A DNA stretch of 64,000 nt, taken from contig CBDBND010000032.1 in NCBI GenBank assembly GCA_965207985.1, forward strand, positions 496,001 to 560,000, in the 5' to 3' direction. The stretch is from CBDBND01 sp965207985. Lineage in GTDB: Bacteria > Pseudomonadota > Alphaproteobacteria > Rhodospirillales > Rhodospirillaceae. The notes under the pieces are model-generated. The model saw nothing but the letters and a program-made list of their open reading frames with translations, had not been told where the DNA came from and searched no databases. Each line of letters opens with the position of its first letter. Position 1 is the stretch's first letter. This document shows positions 53,872-62,462 of the stretch, in pieces. Made by a program: the position numbers and the translations under genes.

Positions 53872-55220
53872 ATGGAAAAGGATAACACGAAGGCATTGTC
53901 GCACGTCATACGGATTGATGACGAACGTATACAGGATCACCTGGGCAAGGTAGTGCGGGGCAGTGTTGAGGAGACCCTGAACGCGCTATTGGACGCCGAA
54001 GCGGACCGGCTCTGCAATGCTGAGCGCTACGAACGCAGTGAGGCCCGTCGCGATACGCGGGCCGGCAGTTACGAGAGGAAGCTTCAGACACGGGCTGGCG
54101 AGGTTTCTCTGAAGGTTCCCAAGCTGCGCCGTCAGACCTTTGAGACGGCGATCATCGAGCGTTACCGGCGTCGGGAGGCATCGGTCGAAGAGGCCTTGAT
54201 GGAGATGTATCTGGCCGGTGTTTCGGTACGGCGTGTGGAGGACATCACCGAGGCGTTGTGGGGCACGCGGGTTTCGCCAGGAACCGTCTCGAACCTTAAC
54301 AAGAAAATCTATGAGCAGATCGACGCTTGGCGCAATAAGCCGATTGCGGGCGATCATCCCTATGTGTATGTGGACGGCATCGTCCTTAAGCGCAGTTGGG
54401 CCGGCGAAGTGCGTAATGTTTCGCTATTGGTGGCGATCGGCGTCAACCAGGAGGGCTTCCGCGAGATCTTGGGCATCGTTGAGGGTGCCAAGGAGGATAA
54501 GGCGGGATGGGGCGCATTCCTTAAGCATCTCAAGGCGCGCGGGCTGTCAGGCGTCCAGTTGGTTATCTCTGACGCCTGTCTGGGTTTGGTAGAGAGTATA
54601 GCGGAGGTCTGCCCCAAGGCCCGCTGGCAACGCTGCGTCGTCCATTTCTACCGCAACATCTTCAGCCATGTTCCTTCGACCAAAGTGCGCGAAGTTGCCC
54701 ACATGCTGAAAGCTATCCACGCCCAGGAGAGCCGAGAGGCCGCGACCAGGAAAGCCGAGGACGTTATCTTCTCTCTCAAGAGCACTAAGCTGACCACGGC
54801 AGCCGAGTTGGTCGAGAGCCACATTGAAGAGACTTTCAGTTTCTATGCTTTCCCTGACCAGCACTGGATCAAGCTCAAGACCAACAATCCACTAGCAGGC
54901 TGATGAAAAACTCGGCCGAGAGCCCACCTCGCGAAACGAAAGAATCAATGGATGGGCGTCCGCGAAAAAATAGAATCGGAAAATGGCTCATACGAAAACA
55001 AAATTGCCGAGATGATCGCTCAAAATCGTTTTTCAGCAGCCTGCTAGAGCGAATCATGCGCGAAATCAGACGCCGTACCCGCGTAGTCGGAGCGTTCCCT
55101 GACGGTCAATCGGCGCTCAACTTGGCTGCAGCAAGGTTAAGACACATAGCCGGAAGCAAATGGTCCCTAAAACGATACATGAATATGAATCTACTCACGC
55201 AGCAAAGGAACACGGCCTGA
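53872..55220 (+). pseudogene. IS256-family transposase (element A), interrupted by a MITE
   Basis: From ATG 53872 the frame encodes the Mutator-type transposase with YLAGVSVRRVEDITEALWG, VYVDGIVLKRSW, LVISDACLGLV and HWIKLKTNNPL, then meets the MITE at 54896 and stops at 54901. After the MITE the coding resumes with ERIMREIRRRTRVVGAFPDG to the stop at 55220. Removing the MITE and one CTAG restores the full protein of about 400 aa. Confidence 0.9.
54896..55043. mobile_element. MITE-like element, 148 bp
   Basis: No coding capacity. Terminal repeats CAGGCTGATGAAAAAC and CAGGCTGCTGAAAAAC (one mismatch), with a 4-bp target duplication CTAG on both sides (54892-54895, 55044-55047). A full-length partner with these ends is not in the window. 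It must use a transposase supplied from elsewhere in the genome. Confidence 0.88.
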
Positions 55221-55273
55221 CCAAATCAGCCACCAGCCCAATACAAAAAGTGCGAAAGATTCTGGACACTACC

Positions 55274-55809
55274 GGGCCGGCGTAAGCGCCGTCGGCGAAG
55301 ATATGGCCGACCCCGGGAAACCACGCCCCCACCTCGGCGAGCAGCGACGGCGCACCGTCGCGATCCTGGATGTCAGCCTCGTGGACCACGGCACCGAGCA
55401 ACCGCCCGCCAGTGTCCACCACGATATGGCGCTTGCGGCCCATCACCTTCTTACCCGCGTCAAACCCGCGCGGACCTCCGCTTTCCGTGGTCTTCACCGA
55501 CTGGCTGTCGATCACCCCGGCAGTCGCGGCAGCGGCCCGCCCCTCGGCCTCGCGGGTGCGCGCCAGAAGCGCCCGGTTGACCTCCTGCCACGTCCCGTCG
55601 TCGCGCCACTTGTAGAAATAGTACTGAACCGAGCTGCGCGGCGGAAACTCGCCGGGCAGCATGCGCCACTGGCAGCCGCTGCGGGCCATGTACAGGATCG
55701 CGTTCATCACTTCCCGCATATCCGTCTTGCGCGGGCGGCCCAGAGCCCTTGCGGGCGGCATATGGGGTTCGATCACGCACCATTCGGTATCGCTCAGATC
55801 GCTTGCGTA
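55274..55809 (-). mobile_element. IS5-type fragment inside IS256 element B, part 2
   Basis: Continues the IS5-type transposase from FADGAYAG back to YASDLSD, in minus orientation, then breaks at GCTTGCGTA into IS256 sequence. It differs from the intact copy at one residue (MNAILYM instead of MTAILYM), so it is a slightly diverged copy. The frame is otherwise open over most of its length. Confidence 0.88.
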
Positions 55810-56381
55810 ACCGCAATGGCCACCAGCAGCGAGACATTACGGACCTCGCCGGCCCACGTGCGCTTGAGGACGATCCCGTCGAGGTAGAGGTAAGGATGCT
55901 CGCCCGTGATCGGCCGTTCCCGCCAGGCCGCAATCTGGGCGTAAATCTTCTTATTGAGGTTGGAGACCGTCCCAGGGCTTACCCGCGTACCCCACAAGGC
56001 TTCGGTGATGTCCTCCACCCGCCGGACAGACACACCGGCAAGGTACATCTCCATCAGGGCTTCCTCGACCGAAGCCTCGCGCCGCCGGTAGCGCTCGATA
56101 ATGGCCGTCTCGAACGTCTGGCGGCGCAGCTTCGGGACTTTCAGGGTCACCTCGCCCGCCTTGGTGTGAAGCTTCCTCTCGTAGCTCCCGGCCCGGGTGT
56201 CCCGGAGGGCCTCCGTGCGCTCGTAGCGTTCCGCATTGCACAGCCGGTCCGCCTCGGCGTCCAACAGCGCATTCAGCGTCTCCTCCACGCTGCCGCGCAC
56301 GATCTTCCCCAGGTGATCCTGGATGCGATCGTCGTCAATCCTGATAACGTTCGACAACGGCTTCGTGCTATCTTCCTTCAT
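55810..56381 (-). pseudogene. IS256-family transposase, N-terminal fragment (element B)
   Basis: Starts MKEDSTKPLSNVIRIDDDRI and continues through YERTEALRDTRAGSYERKL to GEVRNVSLLVAIAV, where it fuses to IS5-type sequence. It is about 85-90 percent similar to element A by eye, so the two IS256 elements belong to related but distinct lineages. Confidence 0.88.
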
Positions 56382-56509
56382 GGTGGCTCCTTCGTTCTGG
56401 GTCCGTTGATTCCGCAAAACCAACCTAACCAGATCAGGGGCCACCAACCCAATAAATGTGCGAAAAACTTTCTACGTTATCCGACTCCCTGAAACCCAAA
56501 GATTAGACC

Positions 56510-56890
56510 TCAGCCACTTTTTGCCCGGGTAACCGCCCGCCAATAGACCACCGCATTTAAAAGCAGAACAAGTATTCCCAGAGTGACAAACTCACCACGC
56601 GGAAACCCTCCGGCAAAAAGCAAATCCGGATAGAGCAGGGGCAGCAGGTAGGTCTCGATAAAGCCGCCGCTATAGCCTTGTTGCGTCCCCATCCGTCTGA
56701 GATCGTTCTCCAGGTAGGTCAAAGGGCAAATCCAGCCGAACAACGCCGTGGCGGCGCCCCAGAGAAATGCCGGTACGTGTATCCAGGCGAATTTTGGCCA
56801 GCGAAACGTTAGGAGCCCGCCCAGTCCAACGAAGATCACGAAGAGGAGATGAAGAGCGACAACGCCGTCAGCGAGAATGCGATAGATCAT
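56510..56890 (-). CDS. DUF2784 family membrane protein
   Basis: 126 aa from ATG 56890, with four predicted helices. The pattern LADGVVALHLLFVIFVGLGG at the start, then WICPLTYLENDLR and the SGGFIETYLLPLLYP loop, identifies DUF2784. Function unknown across bacteria. It is the last gene of the minus-strand operon from 60440. Confidence 0.85.
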   Translation of the reverse strand: MIYRILADGVVALHLLFVIFVGLGGLLTFRWPKFAWIHVPAFLWGAATALFGWICPLTYLENDLRRMGTQQGYSGGFIETYLLPLLYPDLLFAGGFPRGEFVTLGILVLLLNAVVYWRAVTRAKSG

Positions 56891-56930
56891 GTCCGTAAAC
56901 CGAGAGCACAGGTCATGGGCAGTAAAGAGG

Positions 56931-58496
56931 TCAACGGTTGATCGTGATGGCTTCAAAAGCCAAGCCTGACGGGCCAAAAGCGATGTTATCGACCGATGAA
57001 TTTGCTGCCGTTATCACCGGCAGATCGACCAGCCAGATTGCCGGCGCAACGTTTTGCATGCTGGCCATGATGTCCTGTAAAGCCTGTTCCCTTTCTGCCG
57101 GATCGCTCATGCGCCCTGTCGCGGCAATGGCCTCCGTCGTAGCCTCATCGCAAAAGAAAGCCCGAGGTCTCAAACAGGAGAAGTATTCCAGGGACCGGGC
57201 AACGTCACGCATGGGTTCATTGTTCCAAAGCAAGGAAAATCCGTCATAGTCGTCCCACTGGTTGCCGACGAAATGGCGCAAGAATCGAGCGCCATCCAAG
57301 GCGGTGAGCGTTGTTTCAATCCCGACAGCGTTTAAGTCCTGCGCCACTTGTTGATAGGCCAGTTCCTGTACGGATCCTTCGGCACGCAAAACGGCCAGAG
57401 ACAGTGAAAAGCCGTTTGGATAACCGGCCTGGCTGAGCAACTGGCGGGCCTGCTCGGGGTCATAAGGATAGGGTGCGAGTTTGGCGTTAAATCCGACTGT
57501 CCCGGCAATGGCACCCTGACTGGCCACTCTCGACATGCCGCTATAAATAAACTCAGCAATGGACGGCCGGTCGACAGCGTAATTGAGCGCTTGGCGCACC
57601 AGGGGAGAATTCAAAGGCGATGCTTGTGAAAATGTATTCGGCAGGGCGATGGAAAGAATCTGCGAGCGTTGATGAATCTGAATGGCAATGCCATTGCTGC
57701 GCAGCACCGCCACGGAATCCGGATTGATGCTCACAACCAATGCAACTTCCCCGGAAATTAAAGCCTGCTCACGTGCGACGCCATTCGGTATTTCGATGAA
57801 TTCCAAGATTTCAACCGACTGAGAACGGCGGAAAGAGTCTCGATGCACGGACATCAATGCCGTTCTGTTGCCTCGGCCCCAGTTCTCAAACTTAAACGGT
57901 CCCGTACCGACAGGGTCGAGTGCATAAGCATCCATCCCAAACGCGGTCAAAGACGCAGGTTCAATCATCATGATCAAACTCATCCGGCGGGGGAGAGCAG
58001 CGTCCGGGCTCGTCGTCGTGATTTCGATGGTGAATTCATCAAGCGCTCGCACGCCGGCGATATTTCTTGCTTCGTTGGCAACCAGGAATTGACCAGCTTC
58101 GGGACTGCGCAAATAGTTGAGTGTGGTTATGACCGATGCTGCTTCGAAAAGCCGTCCGTTGTGAAACGTTGCATCGGTACGGAGCGTAAACTCCCACACG
58201 TTTGCGCTTGTTTGAACCCAACCCGCCGCGAGCGCAGGTTGAATGGAACCGTCCGAGGCGACGGCCGTCAGACCGTCGTAAAGGCTGCCCCAAAAGTGGC
58301 TCGCCGGCACACCCATGGCCGTGTAGGGATTGCCGAGGGACGGGGGTATGTCTGGTGTACCCACGCGCAAAGCGTTGGATTGCGCACAACATTGCCCAAA
58401 GCCAAGAAAAACAATGAGAAGAGAAATGATGCAGACGAAAGGTCTACTATGCGTCCGCGTCAGCCAGCTCTCGTAGTCGTGGGAAAACACGTTCAC
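56931..58496 (-). CDS. ABC transporter substrate-binding protein, family 5 (peptide/opine type)
   Basis: 521 aa from GTG 58496, overlapping the preceding LLM gene by 50 bp. A hydrophobic signal lies at about residues 19-38 (ending CCAQS). The body is a family 5 extracellular binding protein: DPVGTGPFKFENWGRG, VRQALNYAVDRPSIAEFIYSG near residue 300 and YDPEQARQLLSQAGYPNG near 350. No permease or ATPase genes are nearby, so it must share those of another system or act as a sensor. Confidence 0.88.
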   Translation of the reverse strand: MNVFSHDYESWLTRTHSRPFVCIISLLIVFLGFGQCCAQSNALRVGTPDIPPSLGNPYTAMGVPASHFWGSLYDGLTAVASDGSIQPALAAGWVQTSANVWEFTLRTDATFHNGRLFEAASVITTLNYLRSPEAGQFLVANEARNIAGVRALDEFTIEITTTSPDAALPRRMSLIMMIEPASLTAFGMDAYALDPVGTGPFKFENWGRGNRTALMSVHRDSFRRSQSVEILEFIEIPNGVAREQALISGEVALVVSINPDSVAVLRSNGIAIQIHQRSQILSIALPNTFSQASPLNSPLVRQALNYAVDRPSIAEFIYSGMSRVASQGAIAGTVGFNAKLAPYPYDPEQARQLLSQAGYPNGFSLSLAVLRAEGSVQELAYQQVAQDLNAVGIETTLTALDGARFLRHFVGNQWDDYDGFSLLWNNEPMRDVARSLEYFSCLRPRAFFCDEATTEAIAATGRMSDPAEREQALQDIMASMQNVAPAIWLVDLPVITAANSSVDNIAFGPSGLAFEAITINR

Positions 58497-59628
58497 CGAG
58501 AAGTTCCATGGTCCGTTCAGTCATCGCTTCTTCTTCGATGGGGAAGTGTGCCACACCCAGGTGTCCAACGCGAAAGCGCCGGCGCAGGTCGTCCAGTTTT
58601 TTTACCACCGTGTCGGGGCTGCCGACCACGACTTGGGTGCTTTCGACAGCTTTCTCATACCCTTGGGCAAAAAAGGCATAGGGTGTGCCTCCCATGTACT
58701 TCCGCCGGGTGAGGGCCGCTTCTCTACTCACGTATCCGGGAGGGGCCATCCACGCGCCCACATCGGGATGGATTTTCATATCCGTCATGCTGGTGACCTG
58801 AGCAATGCGGCCGCCGAATAGGGCCTTGCCTTCCTCGTGGGCCTGCTCGTCCGTTTCGGCCACATGGACCCGCATCATGTAGCCGTGATGCCCAGGCGTT
58901 ACCTCGTGACCGTGCGCCCGCGCCACGTCGTCATAGTAATCGAACATCTGATCGGTCGCGTCCAAACGTGTGGCCAAGGCGATGTAGGGATACCCCCGCT
59001 TGGCGGCCCATTCGACGGTCTCGCGGCTGGTGGAGCCGGGGATCATGATCGGCGGATGAGGTTTCTGATAAGGTAAGACCCAGGGATTCACACAGCGGTA
59101 ATCGTAGAACTTACCTTCCCAGACGAACGGTCCCGGTTGGGTCCACGTTTTGACGATCAGGTCATGGGCTTCGGTAAACATGTCCCTGTTGTGCAAGGTG
59201 TTGACCGAATGGGCGAGGGACTCAACGGCGCCGCCACGGACAAAGCCAGAAATCAGACGGCCTTTGGAAATGAGGTCGATCATGGCCAGCTCTTCAGCCA
59301 GCCGGACCGGATTGCCATTGACGGGCAGGATGTTGCCGCCGATGAAAATTTTCACCCGCGAGGTGATCTTAGCCAACACCGTGGCCGAAACGTTAGGTAA
59401 TGGAGACATCGCCGCCGGCGCATTGTGATGCTCATTGACAAGAATGGCATCAAAACCGATATCCTCCGCCATCTTGAATTCTCGGTGATAACGTTCGTAG
59501 AGCTCGGCCGCACGCTCCGGATCAAAGTGCTTGTTGGAGAACTTAAGCATCACCGCGCCGTATTCGGCAGCGGCTTCATGGGGGTAGCCGAGGTATGGCT
59601 GATTCACAAAATAAGAGAATTGAACCAT
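58447..59628 (-). CDS. LLM-class flavin-dependent oxidoreductase
   Basis: 393-aa bacterial luciferase-like monooxygenase. Markers: MAEDIGFDAILVNEHHN near residue 55-71, the SRVKIFIGGNILPVNGNPVRLAEE block and SGFVRGGAVES. It uses reduced FMN from a separate reductase and oxygen to oxidise an organic substrate. It starts 2 bp after the upstream hydrolase. Monooxygenase plus hydrolase suggests oxidative ring or ester breakdown. Confidence 0.9.
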   Translation of the reverse strand: MVQFSYFVNQPYLGYPHEAAAEYGAVMLKFSNKHFDPERAAELYERYHREFKMAEDIGFDAILVNEHHNAPAAMSPLPNVSATVLAKITSRVKIFIGGNILPVNGNPVRLAEELAMIDLISKGRLISGFVRGGAVESLAHSVNTLHNRDMFTEAHDLIVKTWTQPGPFVWEGKFYDYRCVNPWVLPYQKPHPPIMIPGSTSRETVEWAAKRGYPYIALATRLDATDQMFDYYDDVARAHGHEVTPGHHGYMMRVHVAETDEQAHEEGKALFGGRIAQVTSMTDMKIHPDVGAWMAPPGYVSREAALTRRKYMGGTPYAFFAQGYEKAVESTQVVVGSPDTVVKKLDDLRRRFRVGHLGVAHFPIEEEAMTERTMELLGERVFPRLRELADADA

Positions 59629-59630
59629 AG

Positions 59631-60440
59631 CTACGCAGCCTCCTTGTTGGAGACAGAGGCACCGAACTCTGCCACTGCCTTGGCAAAAAGCTCTGGTTGT
59701 TCGAGATGGACATAATGCCCAGCGTTGGCAATGGTCTTGATTTCGGCTTGCGCCAAACCACTCTTAAATTCTTCAGCAATAACAGCAGACGTGATGATGT
59801 CTTGTTCGCCCCAAACCAAAAGCGCGGGGTTTCTAAACCGGGCCAGGCTGGGCAGCAAGGAGCGGTCATACATATAGGGCTTAAAGCCAAGCCGGGCGGC
59901 CAGCTCGCAGATCTCTAAATCATGGGCGACGGCTTCGTCGTCAGGGTCATCCGACCAAAGCGACGTGAACGGCTCGCCATCGGGGTCGGCGTAGCCCAAC
60001 GAGATGTAGCGGCGGTAGGGCGTGAGAAAGAGATCCGGCGTGTCGAGATGGCCGGTTGGCCGTCCTTGGCTCCCTGCCAACACCAAACCGTCGAACCGCT
60101 CCGGTGCCATGGACGCCATTTCCGCTGCGATCCATCCGCCCATGGATGCGCCGCCGAGAAGACAAGCTCCCACCTTCATCTCATCCAGGGCGCTCAACAA
60201 AACTTTGGCCATGTCAGGAACGGACTCAAGCCAATCCGGCCTTTTAGATTTTCCAACACCGGGCAGCGTCGGTGCCAAGACAGAGAACGTGTCGGCCAAG
60301 TGCGCATGATGACCGAGCCAGCCCCTCTGGCCTTCCTCGCCGTGAAGAAACACGAGCGCAGAACCCGTTCCGCCGGCGAGGACCTCAAGGTCCGCAAAGC
60401 CGGTTGTGACAGTATCTTTGCGAAAACCGGTTTGTGCCAT
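59631..60440 (-). CDS. alpha/beta hydrolase
   Basis: 269 aa with Ser99 in GGASMGGW, Asp214 in WGEQDI and His242 in NAGHYVHLEQPE. First gene of the operon with the LLM oxidoreductase, the binding protein and DUF2784. It resembles the hydrolase at 21450 in length and motifs but is not closely alike. It probably cleaves the product of the flavin enzyme. Cytoplasmic. Confidence 0.88.
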   Translation of the reverse strand: MAQTGFRKDTVTTGFADLEVLAGGTGSALVFLHGEEGQRGWLGHHAHLADTFSVLAPTLPGVGKSKRPDWLESVPDMAKVLLSALDEMKVGACLLGGASMGGWIAAEMASMAPERFDGLVLAGSQGRPTGHLDTPDLFLTPYRRYISLGYADPDGEPFTSLWSDDPDDEAVAHDLEICELAARLGFKPYMYDRSLLPSLARFRNPALLVWGEQDIITSAVIAEEFKSGLAQAEIKTIANAGHYVHLEQPELFAKAVAEFGASVSNKEAA

Positions 60441-60505
60441 GGTCTTACCTTTCTCCGTTAATCAAAGCATGGGCAGCCATCGGGTCTGACCGAACACTTG
60501 CTATT

Positions 60506-60520
60506 GCACGCAATGCGTGC
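60506..60520. promoter_or_regulatory. candidate IclR operator palindrome
   Basis: Perfect 15-bp palindrome GCACGCA-A-TGCGTGC halfway between the divergent hydrolase operon (start 60440) and the IclR gene (start 60552). Size and symmetry match known IclR-family sites. Binding is inferred. Confidence 0.65.
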
Positions 60521-60551
60521 TGACATCACGAGCAGAGAAGCAAGAGAAATC

Positions 60552-61316
60552 ATGACCGACAAAAGACACGTGCAGGCATTTGATCGGGGCCTTGATGTGC
60601 TGGCCTATTTGAACATGCACAACGGCGCTTCAATCGGTGATATCGCGACGGGGACCGGCATCAACCGGGGCATCGTATACCGCTTGCTCGAAACCCTGCG
60701 TCACAAAAGGTATTTGCGCAAAGAAAGCGAATCCGCTGCATATTGGCTCACGGAATCCGTGCGCAATCTGGCAGACGGTTTCGATGACGAAGCCTGGATC
60801 GACCGAATTGCGAGACCGGCCATCGGTGAACTGGGACGGCAAGTGGTGTGGCCCATCTCAGTGAGTACGGTGTCCGGTGTAACGATGCTGGTACGGGCAA
60901 CGTCCGACTATGAAAGCCCGCTGGTGCTCAACCGGTTTCCTGCCGGCTTCCGGTTCCCGCTGCTCTCTTCAGCAGCAGGTCAGGCCTATCTTGCTTTCTG
61001 TTCCGAGCAACAACGAAGAACGATTATGGAAGTTGTCTCCAAAGCGGTACGGCCGCCCGATGACTTTTTGTCAGACCGGCCCAAGTTGCTGGACGAAACG
61101 CTCAACAAAGTAAAAGCGCAAGGATATGCATTGGTACCGGGACAGAGGGATGCCGTTAGCGCATTGGCGGTACCCATTCGCTCACGGGACCTCGTTTTCG
61201 GGTCACTGAGTTTGCGTTACTTTGATTCCGCCATGCGCCCAAAGGCAGCCGTCAATCAATATCTTGCTGAGCTAAAGACATGTGCCCGCACCATCGCCGA
61301 ACAGCTGCGAGGCTAA
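60552..61316 (+). CDS. IclR-family transcriptional regulator
   Basis: 254 aa. Winged helix-turn-helix at about 10-70 (FDRGLDVLAYLNMHNGASIG start, then GINRGIVYRLLETLR recognition helix) and the C-terminal IclR effector domain (FRFPLLSSAAGQAYLAF, then QGYALVPGQRDAVSALAVP). The ATG at 60552 was preferred to 60498, which would place the palindrome inside the gene. It should control the divergent hydrolase/LLM operon in response to a substrate or intermediate. Confidence 0.92.
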   Translation: MTDKRHVQAFDRGLDVLAYLNMHNGASIGDIATGTGINRGIVYRLLETLRHKRYLRKESESAAYWLTESVRNLADGFDDEAWIDRIARPAIGELGRQVVWPISVSTVSGVTMLVRATSDYESPLVLNRFPAGFRFPLLSSAAGQAYLAFCSEQQRRTIMEVVSKAVRPPDDFLSDRPKLLDETLNKVKAQGYALVPGQRDAVSALAVPIRSRDLVFGSLSLRYFDSAMRPKAAVNQYLAELKTCARTIAEQLRG

Positions 61317-61399
61317 GGAGTAGCGCGTAAAGGCGCATGTGGTCCTGAAACGGCGTCTGCGCATTGCCACTGCTCTGCCACTCCGGCTAGGCTGCGGCT

Positions 61400-62428
61400 A
61401 TGAATGCAAAAACAATCCTGGTTTCGATCAGCCTGGCTATCTTGGGCATACAGCCGACCGGCGACCTGCGGGCACAAAGCGGTGAAGTTGTTGTCGGCGG
61501 GCGGGCAGCGCCGGACACCCCTGGTGATGTCTACTGGCAGCGCTTTACAGAGTCCGTAAAGCGCCAAAGCGCGGGGCGGATCGACACAAAACTGTTTATC
61601 CGCGGTGAGATCGGGCCGGAAGAGGTCCTCTTTAACCGGTTGCGGCGGGGCGGGGTTCATTTGGCCGGCGTCTCGACCAGCGGGATCTCTCTGGTGGAGC
61701 AGGGACTCGACATCCTCCGTGCGCCCTTTCTGTTCGACAGTATGGAAGAGGCGGGTTTCATTCTGGATTACCATTTGAAACAACCCGTCGCAGAACTTTT
61801 GCATAGCAAAGACATGGTCATGATTGACTGGATGTCGGCAGGCTGGCTCAACTTTTATTCCACCACACCGATCCGTGTGCCAGAAGACATTGAGAACAAG
61901 CGTATCCGTATCAACGTGGACGCCGCGGCGCTGATGTTCATTCAAGCGGTTGGTGCTGATTATGTGCAAATTTCTTTTTCGGACGTCTTGCCGTCGTTGC
62001 AGACTGGTCTTATCGACGGCGGGGAGCAAAGCACGCAATTGTTTGTAACCGGCGGCTTCGGCGAATATGCGCCACACTTCACTCTCAGTCGCCATGCCTA
62101 TCTTAACGCCATCACCATTGCCCATCGGGCGTGGTTTGAGAACTTGTCTTCGGAAGACCAAGATATTTTCCGCACCGCGGTGCCGTCGGATGTCTGGTAT
62201 CGGGATCTATTCACCCAAGCCAATGACGCGTATTTGAACCAAGCCATTGCCGAGGGATACAACGTCATTGACCTGACCCCGTCCCAGCGGCAGGCCTGGA
62301 AAGATCAAACAGCCCATTTGGCAAAAATGATCATCGACCGGTCCGGTAGCAACGCACAACGTCTCTACGACGTCATTCAGGAAGGTAAGGCGGCGTACAC
62401 CCGGCAACAGACCGCGGTTTCCAACTGA
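61400..62428 (+). CDS. TRAP transporter substrate-binding protein, DctP family (second)
   Basis: 342 aa with a signal peptide (about 1-25, LRA-Q). Body typical of DctP receptors: LFIRGEIGPEEVLFNRLRRGG, KRIRINVDAAALMFIQAVGA and VQISFSDVLPSLQTGLIDGG. No membrane subunits nearby. It is followed after 34 bp by MmgE/PrpD, so the ligand is likely a carboxylic acid degraded by that route. Confidence 0.9.
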   Translation: MNAKTILVSISLAILGIQPTGDLRAQSGEVVVGGRAAPDTPGDVYWQRFTESVKRQSAGRIDTKLFIRGEIGPEEVLFNRLRRGGVHLAGVSTSGISLVEQGLDILRAPFLFDSMEEAGFILDYHLKQPVAELLHSKDMVMIDWMSAGWLNFYSTTPIRVPEDIENKRIRINVDAAALMFIQAVGADYVQISFSDVLPSLQTGLIDGGEQSTQLFVTGGFGEYAPHFTLSRHAYLNAITIAHRAWFENLSSEDQDIFRTAVPSDVWYRDLFTQANDAYLNQAIAEGYNVIDLTPSQRQAWKDQTAHLAKMIIDRSGSNAQRLYDVIQEGKAAYTRQQTAVSN

Positions 62429-62462
62429 TCACCGGGCCTTCGTAAAAAGTGAATATACGTTT

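Larger units (their letters stand above)
53772..55273 (+). mobile_element. IS256-family element A, with internal MITE
   Basis: Inserted in the IS5-type fragment with an 8-bp duplication GGGCCGGC (53764-53771 and 55274-55281). Ends share TCTTTCGCAC and related bases over 24 positions. Length 1502 bp, or 1350 bp without the MITE and its target duplication, normal for the family. Confidence 0.92.
53329..56481 (-). mobile_element. IS256-family element B, broken, carrying nested elements
   Basis: Outer element of a nest, in minus orientation. Right-type end GGTAGTGTCCAGAATC at 53329 and left-type end GATAACGTAGAAAG read inward from 56481. An 8-bp target duplication CGACTCCC flanks it (53321-53328, 56482-56489). 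The transposase C-terminal third lies at about 53390-53693 and the N-terminal part at 55810-56381; the middle is missing and replaced by an IS5-type fragment. Confidence 0.9.
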
